Positions 1 to 9,561 are shown, counted from the stretch's first letter. The stretch is DNA of 64,000 bases from Streptomyces noursei ATCC 11455 (GCF_001704275.1 NZ_CP011533.1:8060001-8124000), one strand, 5' to 3'. A program made the numbers and translations. Notes: generated from the letters alone by a model not told the origin.

Positions 1-1089
1 GGCCACCTCGGCGACGAACTCCACCGCCATGTCGTACCGGCCGAGTTCGAGCAGCCCGCGCACCGTGTGCAGCTGGTTGGCGTGCTCGTGGTCCTGGGCG
101 CGCAGGGCGTCCAACAGGCCCTGGGTGCTGTCCAGTTCCCGGCCCAGCAGCTCCAGTTCGGTGCGGTCCCGCAGGGTCACCACCGCGCCCCCGTCCCGGG
201 TGGCGACGCGGTTGGCGACCAGCACCCGGCCGCCGCTGATCGCCAGCAGGTCGCCGCCGGCCACCCGGCCGGCCAGCACGTCGGTGGTGCGGCCCGGCGG
301 CAGCACCTCGTCCAGGGCCCGGCCGGCGGCGCCGGCGTCCAGGCCCAGCAGCCGCCCCGCCTCGTCGTTCACCAGCCGGATCCGGCCCCGCCGGTCGAAC
401 GCCACCACGCCCTCGCGGATGCCGTGCAGCATCGCCTCCCGCTCGTCCAGCAGCGCGGAGATGTCGGCGGTGGCCACCCCGTGCGTGCGGCGGCGCAGGC
501 TCCGGGCGACCACCACCGCGGCCAGCACCCCGGCCGCCAGCGCCGCGCCCGCGTACCGCAGCAGCCCCGGGATGGTGCCGAGCAGCAGGCCGTGCACGCT
601 GTCGTAGGCGATGCCGACCGAGACCGCGCCGACGATCGCGCCGTCGTCGTCGCGCAGCGGCACCTTCGCGCGGGCCGACCGGCCCAGCGTGCCGGTGTCG
701 ATCTGGCGGACCTCCTTGCCGGCCAGCGTCCGGCTGGGGTCGGTGGAGACGTGATGGCCGATCTCCGCGGCGTTGGTGTGCGACCAGCGGACCCCGCGGG
801 TGTCCATCACGACGACGTACAGCGCCCCGGTCGACCGCCGGATCCGCTCCGCGGTGGACTGCACCGGGCCTCCCGGGGCCGGCACGGTGGCCTGCACCTC
901 GCGGGCCAGCTCCGGGTCGGCGGCCGTGGTCTGGGCGATGGCCAGGGCCCGGCGCATCGCCTGGTCGTCCAGGGCGTGGCCGAGCGGGGCTAGGAACAGC
1001 CCGGTGGCCAGCACCATCACACCGGTGGTGATGACCAGCTGCGCGGTCAGGACCTGCGCGAAGACGCGACGGGGCCAGTGGATCCGCAT
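1..1089 (-). CDS. DcuS/CitA-type sensor histidine kinase (3' end outside window)
   Basis: Translation from the ATG at 1089 runs open to base 1, giving 363 residues. It shows an N-terminal membrane helix (about residues 10-33), an extracellular sensor region of the single-Cache type, a second membrane helix (about 178-197), a PAS domain, and the start of the SPOB-type dimerisation helix with its phospho-accepting His in DHEHANQLHT near residue 336. Two-component kinases of this family usually sense di- or tricarboxylates and phosphorylate a CitB/DcuR-like regulator; the ATPase domain and any partner lie beyond the window. It is divergent from an ABC importer at 1333, which it may control (inference). 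Its sensor-PAS half resembles the N-terminus of the SpoIIE-type protein at 38208-41000. Confidence 0.85.
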   Translation of the reverse strand, partial: MRIHWPRRVFAQVLTAQLVITTGVMVLATGLFLAPLGHALDDQAMRRALAIAQTTAADPELAREVQATVPAPGGPVQSTAERIRRSTGALYVVVMDTRGVRWSHTNAAEIGHHVSTDPSRTLAGKEVRQIDTGTLGRSARAKVPLRDDDGAIVGAVSVGIAYDSVHGLLLGTIPGLLRYAGAALAAGVLAAVVVARSLRRRTHGVATADISALLDEREAMLHGIREGVVAFDRRGRIRLVNDEAGRLLGLDAGAAGRALDEVLPPGRTTDVLAGRVAGGDLLAISGGRVLVANRVATRDGGAVVTLRDRTELELLGRELDSTQGLLDALRAQDHEHANQLHTVRGLLELGRYDMAVEFVAEVA

Positions 1090-1220
1090 GCGGTCCCCCC
1101 TGTCTCGGCCGGCCCTCCGCGGGATGCGGAACCGACGCCTTCCGTTCATGACGCTGTCTGTTGATCTCGTGTGAACGCAACGTAAGCCGCCGCGGCCCGG
1201 CTGCCCAGACCCCGTCGAAC

Positions 1221-1255
1221 TTTTGTTGTTCTAGCGTGAGCAAAATGGGCACAAC
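1221..1255. promoter_or_regulatory. AT-rich inverted-repeat patch between kinase and ABC operon
   Basis: The 243-bp divergent intergenic region (1090-1332) holds no gene but contains a patch unusually poor in GC for this genome. TTTTG at 1221-1225 pairs with CAAAA at 1241-1245, and GTTGT at 1225-1229 pairs with ACAAC at 1251-1255. It could be a response-regulator site for the divergent genes. The arms are short and nested, so this is a weak call. Confidence 0.3.
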
Positions 1256-1332
1256 AGGGTTTGCGCGCAGAAAGACGGCTTGCGCCCACAAGGCTGCCGC
1301 GGTGGCCCGCACCGCTCCTAGCCTCCCGGTCC

Positions 1333-2148
1333 ATGAACAGCCACACGAGCCCCGCCATCGAGCTACGGGGAGCGAGCAAGACCTTCCGCACCCCCTCGGG
1401 CGGTCTGCACACCGCCGTCCGGGACCTGGACCTGACCGTGGAGCGCGGCGAGTTCGTCGCCGTCGTCGGGCCCACCGGGTGCGGTAAGTCCACGACCCTG
1501 ACGCTGGTCAGCGGCCTGGAGGAGCCCACCGAGGGCGAGGTGCTGGTGGCCGGCGAGCCGGTCCGCGGTATCGGCGACAAGGTCGGCTTCGTCTTCCAGC
1601 AGGACGCCGTCTTCCCCTGGCGGACCGTGCTCTCCAACGTCATGGCCGGCCCGCGCTTCCGCGGCGTCCCCAAGACCGAGGCCAGGGAGCGGGCCCGTGA
1701 ATGGCTTGCCCGGGTCGGCCTGGCCGCCTTCGAGGACCGCTATCCGCACCAGCTCTCCGGCGGCCAGCGCAAGCGCGTCGCGCTCGCCGCGACCTTCGTC
1801 AACGACCCCGAGATCCTGCTCATGGACGAGCCGTTCTCCGCGCTCGACGTGCAGACCCGGGCCCTGATGTCCGACGAGCTCCTCGACCTGTGGTCCGGCA
1901 CCGGCGCCTCCGTCGTCTTCGTCACCCACGACCTGGAGGAGTCGATCGCGCTGGCCGACAAGGTCGTGGTGATGACCGCCGGCCCCGCCACCGTCAAGGA
2001 GGTCTTCACCATCGACCTGCCGCGGCCCCGCCGGGTCGAGTCGGTGCGGCTGGAGCCGCAGTTCGTGGAGATCTACCGGGAGATCTGGTCCTCGCTCGGC
2101 GAAGAGGTCCGGATCACCCGCGAAAGGGGTGCCGCCCATGTCGCCTGA
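1333..2148 (+). CDS. ABC transporter ATP-binding protein, nitrate/sulfonate/taurine type
   Basis: This is a 271-residue ABC ATPase with Walker A GPTGCGKS (residues 46-53), a Q-loop in FVFQQDAVFPW, the signature LSGGQRKRVALA, Walker B LLMDEPFSALD and the switch His in VFVTHDLEE, so all catalytic motifs are intact. It should power an SsuBC/TauBC-like importer at the inner face of the membrane. The ATG at 1333 matches the family N-terminus; an upstream in-frame TTG at 1261 would add 24 basic residues with no family support. Its stop overlaps the permease start by 11 bp, indicating translational coupling. Confidence 0.92.
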   Translation: MNSHTSPAIELRGASKTFRTPSGGLHTAVRDLDLTVERGEFVAVVGPTGCGKSTTLTLVSGLEEPTEGEVLVAGEPVRGIGDKVGFVFQQDAVFPWRTVLSNVMAGPRFRGVPKTEARERAREWLARVGLAAFEDRYPHQLSGGQRKRVALAATFVNDPEILLMDEPFSALDVQTRALMSDELLDLWSGTGASVVFVTHDLEESIALADKVVVMTAGPATVKEVFTIDLPRPRRVESVRLEPQFVEIYREIWSSLGEEVRITRERGAAHVA

Positions 2149-3013
2149 GACCGTCGCCGCACCGGCCGCCACCACCGAGGCCGGCATCCCCGGCGAGCGC
2201 AGCCAGGCCCGGGCCCGCGCCGCCCGCAACCACAAGATCCTGGTCTACGCCACCCGGGTCGCGCTCCTGGTCGCACTGGTCGCCCTGTGGGAGGGGCTGG
2301 CCCGCGCCGCCGTCATCGACCCGTTCAACTTCTCCATGCCCTCGAAGATCTGGGACCAGATCACCCAGTGGGCGCTGAACGGCACCCCGCAGGGCCCCCT
2401 GATCGAACAGGTCTGGTACACCCTCTACGAGGCGCTGCTCGGCTGGGTCATCGGCGTCATCGGCGGCGTCGTCCTGGGCATCGCGCTCGGCCGGATCCGC
2501 TTCCTGGCCGATGTGCTGGGCCCCTACATCAAGGTCCTCAACGCGCTGCCGCGGATCGTCCTGGCCCCCATCTTCCTCATCTGGTTCGGCCTCGGACCGG
2601 CCTCCAAGGTGGCCTCCGCCGTCGTCCTGGTCTTCTTCCCGGTCTTCTTCAACGCCTTCCAGGGCGCCCGCGAGGTCGACCGCAACCTGGTGGCCAACTC
2701 CCGGATCCTGGGCGCCAGCAACCGCCAGGTCACCCTCCAGGTCGTCATCCCCTCCGCCACCTCCTGGATCTTCACCAGCCTGCACGTCAGCTTCGGCTTC
2801 GCGCTGATCGGCGCCATCGTCGGCGAGTACATCGGCGCGACCAAGGGCCTGGGCCTGTTGGTCTCGGCCTCCCAGGGCACCTTCAACGCCGCCGGCGTCT
2901 ACGCCGCCATGGCGATCCTCGCGGTCGTCGCCCTGCTCGCCGAAGGGCTGCTGGCCTTCCTGGAGAAGCGGCTCTTCCGCTGGAAGCCGGCCGACGCCGG
3001 CGACGGCCGCTGA
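2138..3013 (+). CDS. ABC transporter permease, SsuC/TauC type
   Basis: This is a 291-residue polytopic membrane protein with about six hydrophobic segments and the typical permease EAA-loop region (around GEYIGATKGLGLLV), placing it in the BPD_transp_1 family. It would form the homodimeric membrane channel of the importer. The ATG at 2138 follows a good GAAAGGGG ribosome binding site and lies inside the end of the ATPase gene; a GTG three codons upstream is possible. The substrate cannot be read from sequence. Organic sulfonates, nitrate/bicarbonate and thiamine precursors are the known ligands of this family. Confidence 0.92.
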   Translation: MSPETVAAPAATTEAGIPGERSQARARAARNHKILVYATRVALLVALVALWEGLARAAVIDPFNFSMPSKIWDQITQWALNGTPQGPLIEQVWYTLYEALLGWVIGVIGGVVLGIALGRIRFLADVLGPYIKVLNALPRIVLAPIFLIWFGLGPASKVASAVVLVFFPVFFNAFQGAREVDRNLVANSRILGASNRQVTLQVVIPSATSWIFTSLHVSFGFALIGAIVGEYIGATKGLGLLVSASQGTFNAAGVYAAMAILAVVALLAEGLLAFLEKRLFRWKPADAGDGR

Positions 3014-3059
3014 CCCCCGCACACCCGCCCGCACCGCCTCACCTCACAAGGACGTGACC

Positions 3060-4091
3060 ATGCGCACCCCGCTCAAGATCTCGGCCGCGGTCGCCGCCAC
3101 CGCGCTCGCCCTCACCGGCCTCACCGCCTGCGGCGGCTCCTCCTCCGGCTCGGCCGCGGACGCCGGGGACGGCCGGATCCAGATCATGGTCGGCGGCCTG
3201 GACAAGGTCATCTACCTGCCGGCCCGACTCACCCAGCAGCTCGGCTACTTCAAGGCCGAGGGCCTCAACGTCACCCTGCTGACCGAGCCCGCCGGCGTCC
3301 AGGCCACCACCTCCTTGATCTCCGGCGACGTCCAGGGCGTGGTCGGCTTCTACGACCACACCCTGGACCTGCAGGCGAAGAACAAGCAGGTCGAATCGGT
3401 GGTGCAGCTCGCCCACGCGCCCGGCGAGGTGGAGGTGGTCTCCACCAAGGCCGCCTCCGAGATCACCTCGCCCAAGGACTTCACGGGCAAGAAGCTGGGC
3501 GTGACGGGGCTGGGCTCGTCCACCGACTTCCTCACCAAGTACCTGGCGGTCAAGAACGGCGTGAAGCCCGAGGAGATCACCCCGGTCGCGGTCGGCGCCG
3601 GCCAGACCTTCCTCTCCGCCATGGAACAGGGCTCGATCCAGGCCGGGATGACGACCGACCCGACCGTCGCCCAGGTCGTCAACAAGAAGATCGGCAAGGT
3701 GCTCGTCGACATGCGCACCCCCGAGGGCTCCCGGCAGGCGCTCGGCGGCCCCTACCCGTCGTCCAGCCTCTACATGAACACCGACTGGGTGAACAGCCAC
3801 AAGGACACCGTCCAGAAGCTCGCCAACGCCTTCGTCAAGACCCTCAAGTGGATGTCCACGCACACCGCCGAGGAGATCGCCGCGAAGATGCCCGCGGACT
3901 ACGCGCAGGGCGGCAAGGAGCTGTACGTCCAGGCCATCAAGGACACCCTGCCGATGTTCACCAAGGACGGGGTGATGCCGGCGGACGGACCGGCCACCGT
4001 CGAGCGGGTCCTCAAGGCGTTCAACCCCACCCTGAAGAACGCCACCATCGACCTGAAGAAGACCTACACCACCGAGTTCGTCAAGAAGTGA
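3060..4091 (+). CDS. ABC transporter substrate-binding lipoprotein, SsuA/THI5-like
   Basis: The 343-residue product begins with a lipoprotein signal peptide ending in LTGLTAC, so Cys24 is the probable lipidation site. A mature NMT1/THI5-like periplasmic-binding fold follows (for example VGGLDKVIYLPARLTQQLGY and a central VGAGQTFLSAMEQGSIQAGM). It would capture ligand outside the cell and deliver it to the permease just upstream (46-bp gap). The ATG at 3060 is preceded by AAGGACG. It is last of the three-gene importer operon and converges with the protease operon 28 bp further on. Confidence 0.9.
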   Translation: MRTPLKISAAVAATALALTGLTACGGSSSGSAADAGDGRIQIMVGGLDKVIYLPARLTQQLGYFKAEGLNVTLLTEPAGVQATTSLISGDVQGVVGFYDHTLDLQAKNKQVESVVQLAHAPGEVEVVSTKAASEITSPKDFTGKKLGVTGLGSSTDFLTKYLAVKNGVKPEEITPVAVGAGQTFLSAMEQGSIQAGMTTDPTVAQVVNKKIGKVLVDMRTPEGSRQALGGPYPSSSLYMNTDWVNSHKDTVQKLANAFVKTLKWMSTHTAEEIAAKMPADYAQGGKELYVQAIKDTLPMFTKDGVMPADGPATVERVLKAFNPTLKNATIDLKKTYTTEFVKK

Positions 4092-4119
4092 CGTCGCGTC
4101 TGCTGCCGGCGCGCGGCGC

Positions 4120-5190
4120 TCACACGAAGTTGACGCGCCCCCGCGCCAGCAGCGGGTCCTCCACCAACTGCCACAGCGGCACCGCGTAGTTTCCCAGCCC
4201 GTACCGGCCGCCGAAGTGCAGGCCGAGGACGCGGTGGTCGGTGAGGTCGATGACCGGGGAGCCGCTGTTGCCGCCCAGGGTGGAGCAGTCGTGGCGCATC
4301 ACATCACCCTCCGCCTCCAGCCCGGTCGTCATGCCCGGCTGGAGGCGCTTGACGTTGTAGACGTCCATGAAGATCCGGCGCATGGACTCCGGCTCGTTGC
4401 GACGGCCGTCCCAGGCCGGGTAGCCGACGCAGTACACCGGGTGCCCCGGCAGGTCCGCGGGCGCGTCCGCGGCGACCGCCAGCGGAGTGGGCAGCGCACT
4501 GCCGCCCAGGTACGGGGCGATCCGCAGCAGGGCCAGATCGACGTCCTGATGGATCCCCAGGACCTCGGTGACCTCGTACGACGGTCCGCCGTCCGCGGGC
4601 TCCCGGCCGGCCCCGTACTCCTCGCCGAGGTCCAGCGCGGCGCCCAGCCCCTGTTGGAAGGCCCAGCCCTCGCCCGCGCTCCGGGCGAACTCCACCGCCA
4701 CGTGGCGGTTGGTCATCACCGTCTCCGGCCCGACCAGGAACCCGGTGCCCAGCCAGTCCAGGCTGATGTGCCCGGAGACCTCCACCCGGCCGACCCGGGC
4801 CAGGGACTCCCGGATCGCCGCCCGATGGCCCTCCAGCACCGCCCAGTCGCCCTGCTGCGGCGCGAAGTCGTGGTGCTGGACGAGGATGGCCGGGCGCCCC
4901 TCCAGCAGGACGATCGCCTCCATCCCGAAGGACTCGTCGTCGCTGATCTCGTCGGCCCGCCCCTCGGCGAGCTTCTCCAGACCGTTGGCGCCGGCCGACA
5001 GCACCCGGGTGCGCTCCTGCCGGGCGTACTGCGAGATCTGCCCGGCCGGCGCTTGTGCCGGGGGCAGCTCAACGGCGGACTCCGGTTCCTCCCAGGACAG
5101 TTGGTCCCGCACCCGCGCCGCCACCGCGTGCAGATCGGAGAAGACCCGCTCGGGACCGGTCGCCACCGGTGATCGGCTCCGCTTGTCCAT
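4120..5190 (-). CDS. Trypsin-like serine protease of a five-gene ATPase/protease operon
   Basis: The product has 356 residues. Residues about 148-330 form a trypsin-like domain with catalytic His163 (in TNRHVAVEF), Asp218 (in DVDLALLRI) and Ser309 (in LGGNSGSPV). Residues 1-145 form an N-terminal region without a recognised family; it contains ARQERTRVLS and the stretch around EAIVLLEGRPAIL. No signal peptide is seen, so it probably acts in the cytoplasm. The ATG at 5190 has an ideal GAGGAGG site. It lies 49 bp after the EAD-protease gene on the same strand and is the last gene of the operon. By analogy with known conflict systems it may be an effector protease released by the ATPases; this role is inferred. 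Confidence 0.85.
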   Translation of the reverse strand: MDKRSRSPVATGPERVFSDLHAVAARVRDQLSWEEPESAVELPPAQAPAGQISQYARQERTRVLSAGANGLEKLAEGRADEISDDESFGMEAIVLLEGRPAILVQHHDFAPQQGDWAVLEGHRAAIRESLARVGRVEVSGHISLDWLGTGFLVGPETVMTNRHVAVEFARSAGEGWAFQQGLGAALDLGEEYGAGREPADGGPSYEVTEVLGIHQDVDLALLRIAPYLGGSALPTPLAVAADAPADLPGHPVYCVGYPAWDGRRNEPESMRRIFMDVYNVKRLQPGMTTGLEAEGDVMRHDCSTLGGNSGSPVIDLTDHRVLGLHFGGRYGLGNYAVPLWQLVEDPLLARGRVNFV

Positions 5191-5239
5191 CTCGTCCTCC
5201 TCGGTCGGGTCGGCCGGGCCGTGGCGCCGGTCGGCCGGC

Positions 5240-6388
5240 TCAGCCCCGTCCGTCGCCCTGTGCCGCGCTGATCTCGGCGTGGACGTCCGGGGCATGGGTC
5301 TCCAGGTGGCGCAGCACGCTGGTCATCTGGGTGCCGACGTTGACGAACGCGGTCGTCCGCCCCTGGAACAGCACGTCCTCCACCCGCCGGGTCCCGCGGT
5401 GCAGCGCCACCACCCGCCAGTCGTCGGTGAGGACGGGGGAGCCGGAGGAACCGCCTCGGGTGTCGGTGAAGTAGCGGACGTCGTGCTCGTCCGTCTCGTA
5501 GACCAGGTTGTTGCGCAGCGCCACCCGCTTCGACTGGCCGCCGGGGTGCTGGATGATGTTGACCGCCACGTACTCGCCGTCGGCGACCTCCAGCGGGCGC
5601 CGGGCCAGCTTCAGCACCGGGCGGTCGGGCGGCGCGGACAGCCGCAGCACCGCATAGTCCAGGTCCGGGTCGGCGGCGGCGAGTTCGGCGACCTCGACCT
5701 CCTCGGCCGCGGAGTCGTCGAGGTCGCCGGAGTCGCTGTCGTAGCCGAAGCGGGCGCGGGTGTGCCGGGCCTGGAGCCGCAGGTCCTCGGGGGCGGCCAG
5801 GGGGCGTTCCGCGCCGGTCCCGGTGCGGGCGTTGACCACGTGGTGATTGGTCATCAGCAGGGCGGGGGCGATCAGCCAGCCCGTGCCGGCGTGCGGGAAG
5901 CCGTTGGGTTGCAGCGGGGCGCCGTCCTGGTACGGCGGCACCTTGAGGCGGGCGACCGCGGTGCCGGCCAGGTCGCCGCCGCGCAGGAAGCCGATCGGGA
6001 CGGTGTCGTCGCGGTGGACGATCTGCTCCTTGATCTCGGGCGCCGGGCGGTCGGCCAGGATGTCGGGTTCGCCGCCGGCGCGCCGGGCCACCTCGTCCAG
6101 GGCGCGCTGGAAGACCTTCAGCGGCTCGGCCTCGGTGGTCTGCGCCACCGCGTTGCGCAGCCAGATCTCCAGTGGGACCGAGCCGTCCACCAGCCGTTCC
6201 ACCTGGTTCATCTGGGCCAGGTCGGAGTGCAGTTGATGCATCGGGGCGGCCAGCATCGGCAGCGTGCCGCGGTATCTGGGCATGATCCCGTCGAAGAGCA
6301 GCGGGCGCACGCCGGGGTCGGTCAGCCCGCTCTCCAGCGCCGCGTCCCGCAGTAGGAGGAGCTCGTCCGGGGAGAGATAGGCGGTCAT
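5240..6388 (-). CDS. EAD1-like domain fused to a trypsin-like protease
   Basis: The product has 382 residues. Residues 1-85 resemble effector-associated domain 1, an all-helical adaptor: helices around LSPDELLLLRDAALESG, then PLEIWLRNAV at its end. After a linker, residues about 165-330 are a trypsin-like protease with His183 (TNHHVVN), Asp244 (DLDYAVLRL) and Ser315 (GGSSGSPVL). In published analyses, EAD domains couple proteases and other effectors to STAND ATPases carrying matching EADs. The start overlaps the stop of the STAND gene by 4 bp (ATGA), implying coupled synthesis. There is no signal peptide. Domain naming is by eye and would need a profile search. Confidence 0.83.
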   Translation of the reverse strand: MTAYLSPDELLLLRDAALESGLTDPGVRPLLFDGIMPRYRGTLPMLAAPMHQLHSDLAQMNQVERLVDGSVPLEIWLRNAVAQTTEAEPLKVFQRALDEVARRAGGEPDILADRPAPEIKEQIVHRDDTVPIGFLRGGDLAGTAVARLKVPPYQDGAPLQPNGFPHAGTGWLIAPALLMTNHHVVNARTGTGAERPLAAPEDLRLQARHTRARFGYDSDSGDLDDSAAEEVEVAELAAADPDLDYAVLRLSAPPDRPVLKLARRPLEVADGEYVAVNIIQHPGGQSKRVALRNNLVYETDEHDVRYFTDTRGGSSGSPVLTDDWRVVALHRGTRRVEDVLFQGRTTAFVNVGTQMTSVLRHLETHAPDVHAEISAAQGDGRG

Positions 6389-9300
6389 CGGCGCTCAGGC
6401 CCGGCCGGGCCGCTCCTTCCGTCCGGCCGGTGGCGCCCGGCCTGTGGTGCCGCTGCCCCGTCGGGCGCCCCGTCCGGCGTCGTGCGGCCGTGGGTCCCGA
6501 CGCCCATCGCCGCGGCGACCCCGGCGACGAGTTCGCCGCTGCGGTCGGGGACCGACAGCAGCCGGCGGGCCAGCGCGTTGAGGGTGCCGCGGTCGCGCGC
6601 CAGCCGCAGGATGCCGGTGATGCCGGTGGGGCGGGAGGGCGGGGCGGGGTGTGCGGGGGCCTCGGGGGCCGCCGCGGCGGTGGGCGTGCGCGGCCCGGTG
6701 GCCACGGGGCTCGGTGCCGGTGGACCCGGCGTCCGCGGCGTCGGCGTCGGCGCTTCGGACCACGGCGGTGTCCCGGACGGCCCCGCGGCCTCGTCCAGGA
6801 TCCCCATCACCGCCCCCAGCAGCGCCGGTTGTCGACGGGTCGCCCGGCGCATCGCGGCCCCCAGGGTTTCCAGCGTCGCGTCGTCGGTCGGCAGGCCCAC
6901 CACGTCCAGGGCGTGCGACAGCGCCCCGGGGTCCTGGCCGTAGATCTGCGAGGCGACGGCGCGCACCAGCACCGGCTGATCGGCCAGCACCTTGTCCGGC
7001 AACTCCCGCAGCTGGGTGGCGAGTTGACGGCCGGCCTGCGCGCCGGAGCGGGCGGTGTCGCGGGTGGCGGGCAGCCGGGCCCGCGCAAGCCGCACGCCCA
7101 TCGCCTCAAGATCCTGCCCGAGGTCCACCGCGACGTCCTCGGCCACCCGCAACTGCCGGTCGGCGTCCGCCAGATCGCCGGCCTCCTCGGCCAGCCGGGC
7201 GCCGAACAGCAGCAGCTCCAGCCGCCGCTCGGCGCAACCGGCCCGCTCCGCCTGCCCGATGGCCTCCGCCACGCCCCTGCGGGCCTCGTCGCGCCGCCCG
7301 AGCCGGTTCTGGGCGTCCGCGCTCAGGGAGTGCAGCGGACTGCACGGCGTCCACGGCCGCCGCTGCCCCAGCCTGGCCAGCGCCGCGTCGGCGAACCCCT
7401 GCGCCAGCAGGTCCTCCGCCTCGCGGGCCGCGATCCGCTCCCAGTCCTCCTGGTCGGCCGCGGCGGCCACCCGGTCGGGCGCGCCCTTGCCGAGGCGGGC
7501 GGTCAACAGCCCCGCGGCCCGCGGCGACATGTCCTGCTGCGCCCCGGCCAGGAACCGCTCGACGCCGGGGAGCCAGCGCTCCTCCACCGACCGCGGGTCC
7601 TCGTCCAGCCGCAGCCGGTGGTAGATCTCCTCGGCGCGCGCCTCCAGTCCCTCGCGCGCCGCGTAGTGCGCCACCGCCCGCCGCTCGACCTCGCGCATCA
7701 CCTCGCCACGGTCCCCGCCGGGCAGCCGCAGCATGATCGCGCGGACGTCGCGGCGGTAGCGCACCGCCTCCGGTCCGGCCGGCTCCACCATGTCCAGGCG
7801 GCTCAGCCCGGCGAACAGCCGGTGCGCCGCCCCCGCGTCCGCCACCGTCAGCCCGCACGGCCCGGCCAGCACGTCCTGCACGAGCTCGGGAGTGATCACC
7901 CGCAGCACCAGCCCGGGGTGCGCGAGCCGCCGCACGTCCTCGTCGGCGACATGGCTGAGGATCCGGTCGTAGAGGGCGCCCTGGAGCAGCAGTCGGTCGA
8001 CCCGGTGGCGGGGCCCGCGCTCGGGCAGGCTGCGGATCAGCTCGCCGGTCTGCTCGGCCTCGCTGCCGGCGAGCGCGGCGGCCCGGGCGGCCAGCCGCAG
8101 GCTGAGCGGATGCCCGCCGACCCGCTCGGCCAGCGCCTCGGCCACATCGGCGTCGTGGACGCCCAGGGAGCGCAGCAGCGCCACGGCGGCCGGCCGGTCC
8201 AGCTCCCGCAGCTCGATCTCGGACAGCGCCATGGTGCGGGCCGGGTGGTCGACCGGCGCCCGCCCGGAGACGACCATCCGGAACTTCGGATAGACGCTCT
8301 GCAGCGCGGTGCAGATCGCCCAGATCCGGCCCAGCACCGGGGAGCCGCGGTACTGCGCCGCCTCGAAGGAGTCGACGGCCAGCACGAACGGCGGATCCTG
8401 CTGGCCGGCCGCGGCCACCGCGCGCACCAGGACGTCGGCCACCCGCCGGATCAGACCGGTCTCCCGCTCGGTGGCCTGCAGTTGGAACGCCTCCGACGAA
8501 CTGCGGCCCAGCACCCGGGTGGTGGCCAGCTGGTGCAGCTGGGTGATCCGCTCCTGCTCCTCGCGCTGGGTGGCGGCCGCCTCCTGGCACTCGTCCGCCA
8601 GCGCCGCCAGCTCGGCGCCGAACTCCGGGTACTGCACGCCGAGTTGGCGGGCCGACTCGGCGATCAGGGTGACCGGTTCCCGGATGGAGAGGGTGGGCCG
8701 CTCGAAGTCGATGTACGCGAACGGGAACGCCGACGGGCCGCCGCCCGGTCGTTCGTCCTCCGCCCCGGCCACCTGGCCCAGCAGGAACGCGGCCAGCAGC
8801 GTGCTCTTGCCCATCCCGCCCGGCCCGTGGATGACCAGCGGCGGTACGAAGGCCGGGCGGGCGTCGTCCCCGCCGGCCGCCGGCGTCCCCTGGTCGGCTC
8901 CGGACCCGTGGACGTAGGCGTGCAGTTGGCGCAGTTCCTGGGAACGGCCGTGGAACGGCGTGGCCATCAGGCGGCGGAGCGGCTCCAGCAGCCTGGTCCG
9001 GTCCAGGGCCGCCTGGAGCTCGGCAGGGTCCGGGAGGCCGCCGACGCCGGGTATCCGGGAGAGCCACAGGACCGCCTGGAGGGTGTCGGCGAGTTCCTCG
9101 GCCGACCGGCGCGCGGGGCGGTCGGCCCTCGCGGGCAGCGTGCCCTGGAGGTAGGCCAGGCAGAGGGCTTCCGGGCCGCCGGGTGCGTCGGGGAACTGCT
9201 CGCGGTTGGCCTCCAGGGCCCGCAGGGCGGCCTCGGGCCCGGCCATGCCGTGCAACGCGTCCTCCCTGGCCTCGGGTTTGAGCACCCACGCGGTGCCCCC

Positions 9301-9561
9301 GCGGCGGTGACCCAGGGTGGTGCAGTCGTCGAGCAGCGCCAGCACCGCGCCGCCGCTCGGCCGGTCCTCACCGGGCAGCCGCAGCCGCCGCGGGTCGAAG
9401 CCGGCGAGCAGGCAGGCGGCCTCGCGATAGGCCCGGCGGCCGTCGGGGACCGCCGCGCGCGAGGGCTCCTCCGACCGCAGCGCGCGCCGCAGCCGGGCGG
9501 CGAACTCCTCCCGCAGCGGGGAGCGGGCCCGGCGGTCGGGGTCAGAAGCTGCGGTAGACAT
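6385..9561 (-). CDS. STAND-type ATPase with helical-repeat C-terminus
   Basis: This 1058-residue protein has a novel-looking N-terminal region (1-200), a P-loop GPGGMGKSTL (Walker A about 246-254) preceded by the hydrophobic strand PLVIHG, and a Walker B-like FVLAVDSFEA (about 392-400). A winged-helix-like stretch and a long Ala/Arg-rich helical-repeat (TPR-like) region follow to about residue 890, then a Pro-rich linker and a tail with LNALARRLLSVPDRS. This is the layout of signal-transduction ATPases that oligomerise on sensing a trigger. It overlaps both neighbours (20 bp upstream, 4 bp downstream) and is the core of the operon. Codon use matches its neighbours. Confidence 0.85.
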   Translation of the reverse strand: MSTAASDPDRRARSPLREEFAARLRRALRSEEPSRAAVPDGRRAYREAACLLAGFDPRRLRLPGEDRPSGGAVLALLDDCTTLGHRRGGTAWVLKPEAREDALHGMAGPEAALRALEANREQFPDAPGGPEALCLAYLQGTLPARADRPARRSAEELADTLQAVLWLSRIPGVGGLPDPAELQAALDRTRLLEPLRRLMATPFHGRSQELRQLHAYVHGSGADQGTPAAGGDDARPAFVPPLVIHGPGGMGKSTLLAAFLLGQVAGAEDERPGGGPSAFPFAYIDFERPTLSIREPVTLIAESARQLGVQYPEFGAELAALADECQEAAATQREEQERITQLHQLATTRVLGRSSSEAFQLQATERETGLIRRVADVLVRAVAAAGQQDPPFVLAVDSFEAAQYRGSPVLGRIWAICTALQSVYPKFRMVVSGRAPVDHPARTMALSEIELRELDRPAAVALLRSLGVHDADVAEALAERVGGHPLSLRLAARAAALAGSEAEQTGELIRSLPERGPRHRVDRLLLQGALYDRILSHVADEDVRRLAHPGLVLRVITPELVQDVLAGPCGLTVADAGAAHRLFAGLSRLDMVEPAGPEAVRYRRDVRAIMLRLPGGDRGEVMREVERRAVAHYAAREGLEARAEEIYHRLRLDEDPRSVEERWLPGVERFLAGAQQDMSPRAAGLLTARLGKGAPDRVAAAADQEDWERIAAREAEDLLAQGFADAALARLGQRRPWTPCSPLHSLSADAQNRLGRRDEARRGVAEAIGQAERAGCAERRLELLLFGARLAEEAGDLADADRQLRVAEDVAVDLGQDLEAMGVRLARARLPATRDTARSGAQAGRQLATQLRELPDKVLADQPVLVRAVASQIYGQDPGALSHALDVVGLPTDDATLETLGAAMRRATRRQPALLGAVMGILDEAAGPSGTPPWSEAPTPTPRTPGPPAPSPVATGPRTPTAAAAPEAPAHPAPPSRPTGITGILRLARDRGTLNALARRLLSVPDRSGELVAGVAAAMGVGTHGRTTPDGAPDGAAAPQAGRHRPDGRSGPAGPERR

